A stretch of DNA of 64,000 bases. Source: Saccharina japonica (taxonomy: Eukaryota > Sar > Phaeophyceae > Laminariales > Laminariaceae). The notes beneath the pieces were generated by a model. That model ran no database searches, was not told the DNA's origin, and saw only the letters and a list, made by a program, of their open reading frames with translations. The stretch lies in NCBI GenBank assembly GCA_008828725.1, contig MEHQ01000010.1, forward strand, positions 260,271 to 324,270, written 5' to 3'. The position numbers and the translations under genes were made by a program. This document shows, piece by piece, positions 58,576 to 64,000 of the stretch. Position 1 is the first letter of the stretch, and each line of letters starts with the position of its first letter.

Positions 58576-61500
58576 GGGTGGGCTGTGGGAGTCTCAGGAT
58601 GTGCACGGCGATCGGCAGGCGGAAGCGGCCGCGAAGCGGGTGCAGCGGCCTTCGACCAGCAAGTCTCCAGTGACCAAGTCAGGCTCGAGCCTCAGCATCT
58701 TGCGCCGAAGCAACAAAGAGAAGACTTACGTGGTGAGACGTCATACCTGATACCAGTACGATCGCACCGGTATTTTATGCATGGCTTATTATCTGATACG
58801 ATCGTACTACTGCCTGTACAGTATATACACATCACGTCGAAGGAGCGCATAGGGCACTGCCTGGTAAACCTACTAGCTTAATAGACTGACCTACTGACCT
58901 ATTGTACTGACCTACTGCCACATTTTACTGACCTACTGCTGTGGCCTACTGTCCGCTGGGTAGCACGGCCCGCGCGCTCTTCGAGGCCATTCGACCTTGC
59001 GCTGTTTATGTTCGCTCGATGTAAACGTACTGTTCAGTAGCACGAAGTATATTACTAAGAAGTAGTACAGTGATAGCACTTGGAGTGCCAACGTGTGTTC
59101 GTTCGAAATGCTTGGTGAGGGTTCACCGTCGCTGGTCGAAGTGTTGCTGTACGGTTTGTTCCCTTTCCGCTCGCCCAAGCGTGCTTTGTACTGTGCCTAC
59201 TGTGCCGTTCAACTCTCGAAGTGATGAAGGCGTCCTTTGCTGGCATTTCCCGATGACGCTTTCGTTGTACCCTGCATACCCTCCCGTCGCAGTATATGAT
59301 CGTTTCCTTTCGTTTTGTATGCTTTCATCGGGTCCTCTCATCGCGTCCTCTTATCGTATCCTATTGTAGTATCCTATCTCATGTGATCAACTTTCCCTCC
59401 GCTTTTATTTTCCGTTGGTATCATCACAACACATGGTCGTGTTGGCTGCTTCAAGTATGCACAAGAGGATCCCTTATAGGCTTGAACGTCTACGTATTAG
59501 ACTAATAGTATACAAGTATAATGCCAAATATGTTGCGTGAAAATATTGTACCATACCCTCTACCATACCATGAGGATTAGTCACGGCGGACTAGATTATG
59601 GCTCTGACTTGACTTGAAAACAACAATACCAACAACGACAACAACAACAACAACAACAACAACAACGAAACTCTGCTCTATACTGAAAACAAGGTGCTTC
59701 CTACGAGGCGCGGCAGCAGTTCCTCGCATGGTGCTGCCTCGTTTATCCCCCCGCCTGGGACTATCACGGTAACGTTGACATCGACGTTGGCATTACCGCT
59801 GACGTTGAAGTTGATGTTCACATTGACGCTGGCATTCAAATTCAAGTTGAAGTTGACTTTCATGCTGCTGTTGAAGTTACCGTTGGTATTTCCGTTGCTG
59901 TTGACATTGTTGCTGATGTTGAAGTTGGTGTTGAAGTTGGGGTTGACATTGACGTTGGTGTTGGCGTTGGCGCCGACGTTGGTTTTCCCATCAACGTTGG
60001 CGTTTTTACGCTGAGTTTGGATTGGACATTGATATAACGTTGACGTTGACATCGACGTTGGAATTGGCGCCGACGCTAGCATTGCAGCCGGCGTTGAAGC
60101 TGGCGTTGATGTTGACAATGGCGTGGGCGTTGACATTGATATTGACATCGCTGCTGTCTTGGACGTTTTCGTTGATACTGTTCACGTTAATGTCAACGAC
60201 GGCCCTGACGGTTTTCATAGTGGAACGCCTCCCCCAGGCAATAAATCAACTATTGTGTATCAGGGATAATTATTACCTGGTACGGTGGTTATCTACAATC
60301 AGAGACCCAGACGTTGGATTTTTCCGCGCGCCCGACTTACACGCTTCGCACCAACGACTCGCGTGTCAACTGGGCGTCGTCGTCGATCCACTACTTACAT
60401 ATCGCCGAGCGTGTTTTTGGTCTTTCGTTTTCTCCTGTTTTGTTGATACTGCATGTTTGTTTGTCTATTTGTTTTGTTTTGCTTTGCTGTGTTTTTGTTT
60501 TAATTGTTCCACGTTTCGTTCTCGTTTTTTCGCTTTGATTGTTCAGCCGTCGGAAGAGGACCGGATCGAAGAAGAGAACCGGAAGAAGAAGCTGAACACC
60601 TTCACCTACGCCTTGGGGGCCTTCATCAGCGGCGGCGAGGACCAGAAGCCGCCCCCAAACCTCCCGGCGCCCATCTCCAACGACCTCCTTGCCGGCGCCG
60701 GCATGACCAGCCCCACCGAGATCACCTCTCCGAAGTCAGGCCTACCGCTGCCGGCCCCTGGGGGTGGGGCTGCCGCCGCCGCGGCTGCTGCTGGCGCCGC
60801 CGCAGCTGCCGCTATGGCTGGTGTCGGGGGTACCGGCGCGCCGAGATCAAAACCGCCGACTGGAGCACCGCCTATGCCGGGGTCGTCCCTAGCCTCACCT
60901 GGCGGGCAGAAGTCGCCGGTGCCGGGCCGGCCACCGCCGCCGTCGGGCCCGCCGGCCATGCCCGGCGCGGGAGGGGGGGGTATAGTGGTGGGTGGCGGGG
61001 CGGTGTCGGGGAGATCTATGTCGCTGCAGAGGGCGTCCAGCGGGGGGGGGGGAGCGCTGACGAGAGCGAGGAGCGCGTCGCCGCCGCCAGCGTCACTCGG
61101 GGGAAGTTTTTCGGGCACGAGTGCGATTGATGGGAGGCAGGGGCAGGCGCGGGAGGCGCGCAGAGCCTCTTTCGACTATGCGGAGGGGGGTAACAGCGGC
61201 GCCCTCCCCCCCGGCGCAGAGAAGATCATGGAAATGGGATTCTCCGAGAGGAAGGCGAGGGCTGCGCTCGAGAAGGCCGGGGGTGACGCAAGCCAGGCGG
61301 TGGAGTTGCTGTTGACCCAGCCGCCATCTCCAGCGGGCAAGGGGGACACCGACGACGAGCGCCCCCCGTCCCCCTCCACTGTGTCGCCTCCTTCCAGGAA
61401 GTCGATCACCAAAAAGACGAAAGCGGCAAAACCCCAGAACCCCGTTTTCGACCAGGAGGCGTTCACGCCAATTCTTATTCCTGCAAAACCGGGCGCGATC

Positions 61501-62390
61501 GTTGTCAGCCCGCAACCGTGGACCGCCCCCTCCGGCGGCGGTGGGGGGGGTGCCGTCGGTATGGCGCGCACCATCCCTGTCACCATGGCCCCAAACAGTG
61601 TAGGACTGGGGTTAGGCCCGGGGCCGGGCCCGGGACCGGCACTGGGCCCAGGACCGGTGCTGGGCCCAGGACCGGCACTGGGACCGGGACCGGCGCTGGG
61701 ACCGGGACCGGTGCTGGGACCGGGACCGGCGCTGGGACCGGGCCCGGGCCCTGTGCAAGGAGTTGGTTTGGTCCGTCCCCGGTCTACACCTGACGTTATC
61801 TCCGCATTGGACCCGGATTCAGTTGACTCGTTCGAGGGGCAAGGACCCCCTCCTCTCAAACCAGACGGCCAGCAGCAGCAGCAGCAGCAGCAGCAAGCAC
61901 AGGCAGCCCTCCAGGGAAGCCCAGGCCAGGGGATTGCGAGATATCGCCGGGCGTCGGCTCCCACGGGGATGTTGCCGAGCGGCACCAGCCTGGCCGTGCC
62001 GGCGATAGTCCCCGGTGGGCCGCAGCCGCTGCAGTCGCAGGCACCGGCCTTGGCCCCCGCTCCTCTTCCTCAACAGCAGCAGCAACAGCAACAGCAGCAG
62101 CAGCAGCAGCAAACACGACCGAGCAATCTGGGTTTGGGTCCTCGCCGACCGCCCCCCCCCTCGGTGGGGGCAGCGGTGGGCGGCGCCACCGCCCGGGGGC
62201 CCGCGCGCACGCCCGTCCCCGCCGGCCGAGCGTCTGTTGGTGGAAGCGCGGGTATTGGTAGCATGCTGCCCTCTGGCGTGGCCGGCCTAGTGGGCGGGGC
62301 CCCCACTTCTTCCCAGACTCAGCCCCAGGCAGCTGTGCCGGGTCAGGGGCAGGCCGTGCCACAGTTTCAACGGGGTCTGGGGATGATGCC

Positions 62391-62460
<70 letters not shown>

Positions 62461-62543
62461 GGGATGCCAGCAATGCAAGCACAGGGGGTGATGCAGCAGC
62501 AACAGCAGCAGCAACAACAGCAACAACAACAACGGCAACAGCA

Positions 62544-62574
<31 letters not shown>

Positions 62575-64000
62575 GCGAGGCCTGTGATACAGCAGGGGGG
62601 GATGGGGTTGCAGCAGCAGGGTGCGCAGGCGCGCGGGCCGCCACTGTCAGGAATAAACGGCAGCGGGGGCGGGATCGGAGGAATTCCGAGTCTCATCCCC
62701 ACCAAGGCGGGCGCGCCAGGCGGAATGGTCTCAATCCCGCAGCAGCAGCAACAACAACAACAGCAACAACAGCAACAGCAGTTTGGGGGACAAAACCGTG
62801 GTGCCGCGATGGGGGCTGGTCAAACGGCGAGGGGGGTATCGCTGAATGCCAGTGGGCAGCAGCAGCTGGGGCAAGCGGGCATGGTGAGACGATGGCGCTG
62901 AATCAAGTCGAGATCCGATGATGTTTGCGCATGGTGCATGGAGATTGACCATGTCGGCGTGCCGCCGGGGAATAGCTGTATTTCTTTGTTTCTCTACTGT
63001 AGTCTACGAATGTCCTGTACACTACTGCCGTACGAATAGACTGCTGTAGCGTCGGTGTTTTCCGAACGGTGCTTACCGAAATTATGTAGAGTTCATGTAG
63101 AATACTGTAGATGTGGTGTCTGTCGCATACAGCCGAGCGTTGCGCATAGGTCTCTGTTCAGGCCAAAACACGCGCTTATGTCGCCAGTGCCTTTTCGTCG
63201 CATTTTTAGTCATGCTTACGGCATAATGGCATTGGCTGGCGCCGGCTCTCAACATATTGTATGGGTTTGTTTTTGTCGAATTCGGGTCATGGGTTGATTG
63301 ACATCGGCTCAACAGTCTGGGAGAGAAGGCGGCAGCAACAGTCTAGCCTTTTCAACTTGGTTGTAGCTTGACGTTAATTTCCAGGGATCCTACCGGGGGT
63401 CTGGGGGCCGAATAGGATGGACCCACTACGGAACCAAAGTAGCATTTTTTACCTGCCGGTATCGTTAACGCCAACGTGTTCTTGCCTCACGTTTCTGGCA
63501 TTCGCTTGTCTGCCACGTGGTGATATCGGAAGAATTTCAACCCCTGCTTCGATGCCTTCTTGTCGTTTGCGTTCATCCCAAATGTGCGTGCTACTCGGAC
63601 AGGCGCGCTCACAAGGGCTCCAACCGCAGCAGTTTCAGCAGCAGCAGCAGCAGCCTCGGCCGATACCAACATTGCAGCCGAGACCAGCTCAGCAGCAGCA
63701 GCAGCAACCACAGCAACAAATGAGAACACAAGGGCAGCAGCAGCTAGCAAGGCCTCAGCAAGGGCAGCTCTTGCAACAGGGGCGACCCCAACAGCAGCAG
63801 CAACAGCAACAGCAGCAGCAGCAGCAGTTTCAAGGCCGGCAGCTTCAGGGAGGGCAGCAACAGCACTCGGCGATGCAGGCAATTCAGCCAATGCAGTCCA
63901 GGCCGCAGGGCAGGACGTTCCTCCCCCAAACTGGATCTCAGGGGCCGAGAGCCATTCAAGGCATGGCGGCGGGCTCGGCGATGGGCGGGGCGGGAGCGCG
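58576..64000 (+). CDS. UBA-domain, Pro/Ala/Gly- and poly-Gln-rich protein (separate gene or C-terminal extension of CYFIP); 3' partial
   Basis: Exons: 58576-58732 (after CTGTGGCAG), possibly 59694-59768 (weak acceptor), 60547-62883 (after GATTGTTCAG; ends GGC ATG|GTGAGA), and 63603 to past the window end. Splices after the first exon are phase 0; the first exon needs a phase-2 upstream donor, which CYFIP exon 27 supplies. The large exon (779 codons) starts with a charged helix (SEEDRIEEENRKKKLNTFTY), then a Pro/Ala/Gly-rich region. A UBA domain follows at 61207-61320 (EKIMEMGFSERKARAALEKA, then DASQAVELLL, with the MGF loop and terminal LLL). Next come a GPGPxLGP repeat and several poly-Gln runs. 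UBA domains bind ubiquitin; the low-complexity tail suggests a disordered scaffold, which is inference. No Met-containing first exon was found for a stand-alone gene. Confidence 0.7.
59634..59668. repeat. (CAA)n microsatellite
   Basis: About eleven CAA/ACA trinucleotides directly upstream of the tentative exon at 59694. They take the place of a normal polypyrimidine tract, which is why that exon is uncertain. Confidence 0.9.
59770..60190. repeat. Degenerate hexanucleotide tract (GTTGAC/GTTGGT/GTTGAA)
   Basis: About 420 bp with a 6-bp period based on GTTGNN, in the intron before the large UBA exon. On the minus strand it reads as Asn-Val/Asn-Ile/Asn-Phe repeats, giving long false frames. The six-base period keeps all frames open. 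Confidence 0.85.
61207..61320 (+). other. UBA domain (ubiquitin-associated three-helix bundle)
   Basis: About 38 codons with the UBA pattern: helix 1 EKIMEMGF, loop S-E-R, helix 2 KARAALEKAGG, helix 3 ASQAVELLL. The Met-Gly-Phe loop and the C-terminal Leu pair that contact the ubiquitin Ile44 patch in known UBA domains are present. The flanks are disordered Ser/Pro-rich sequence. Confidence 0.85.
61612..61757 (+). repeat. Gly-Pro 18-bp coding minisatellite (GPGPxLGP)
   Basis: Seven or eight tandem units of GPGP[AV]LGP, in frame in the UBA/poly-Gln protein, with GGGCCCGGGACCGG-type DNA. The tract is likely unstable and disordered. Confidence 0.85.
62388..62574 (+). repeat. Long poly-Gln (CAG/CAA) tracts
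   Basis: Two nearly uninterrupted Gln runs (about 25 and 27 codons) separated by GMPAMQAQGVM. Shorter runs lie at 61870-61893, 62074-62111, 62740-62781 and 63790-63827. CAG and CAA codons are mixed, and all runs are in the same frame as the UBA domain, so they are coding. Confidence 0.9.

Noticed and set aside
61176..62705. Long minus-strand frames (up to 269 codons, Pro/Gly- or Ala/Leu-rich)
   Set aside because: They are shadows of the plus-strand UBA/poly-Gln exon in GC-rich and CAG-repeat DNA. The plus strand has the UBA domain and splice-consistent borders.

Overview
This is a 64-kb piece of a nuclear eukaryotic genome. The evidence is GT-AG introns of 0.1-2.7 kb, GC-rich exons set in AT-richer and TG-rich introns, many microsatellites, dispersed inverted-repeat elements, short CCCTAA tracts, and single N characters at contig joins. 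The style (small exons, long TG-rich introns, Ala/Gly/Gln-rich proteins) fits a stramenopile, most likely a brown alga. That placement is inference only.

Layout. Bases 1-17,000 hold no gene I can name. They contain dispersed repeats, a foldback or misassembled 2.5-kb palindrome around a hAT-like MITE (4,878-7,507), a decayed retroelement-like region with a broken Pro-rich ORF (10,986-13,545), a tRNA-derived SINE-like patch, and nested inverted-repeat elements (15,310-16,035). From 21,038 down to 17,270 on the minus strand is a five-exon TTC1-type TPR co-chaperone gene. A divergent 2.6-kb intergenic region follows. From 23,639 to about 56,914 on the plus strand lies one large gene of 27 recognisable exons. 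It encodes a CYFIP/Sra-1/PIR121 homologue, the Rac-binding subunit of the SCAR/WAVE complex, with about 1,330 residues recovered and only the extreme N-terminus missing. Four of its exons appear twice (47,358-50,7xx and 51,186-54,5xx), joined at an N, and this is probably an assembly duplication. From 58,576 to beyond 64,000 on the same strand are exons for a UBA-domain, Pro/Ala/Gly- and poly-Gln-rich protein.

The main open question is whether the UBA/poly-Gln exons are a separate gene or a C-terminal extension of CYFIP. At 56,910-56,916 a consensus splice donor (GG|GTGAGT) overlaps an in-frame TGA. If unspliced, the protein ends at the normal CYFIP length. If spliced to 58,576, the phases match and a CYFIP-UBA-polyQ fusion results.

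Several short motifs are spread through introns and intergenic DNA far more often than chance predicts. They are CTATTAATAG, ACAGCAGTA and TACCAGGTA with its complement. One CTATTAATA copy looks like a 9-bp insertion when two related repeat ends are compared.
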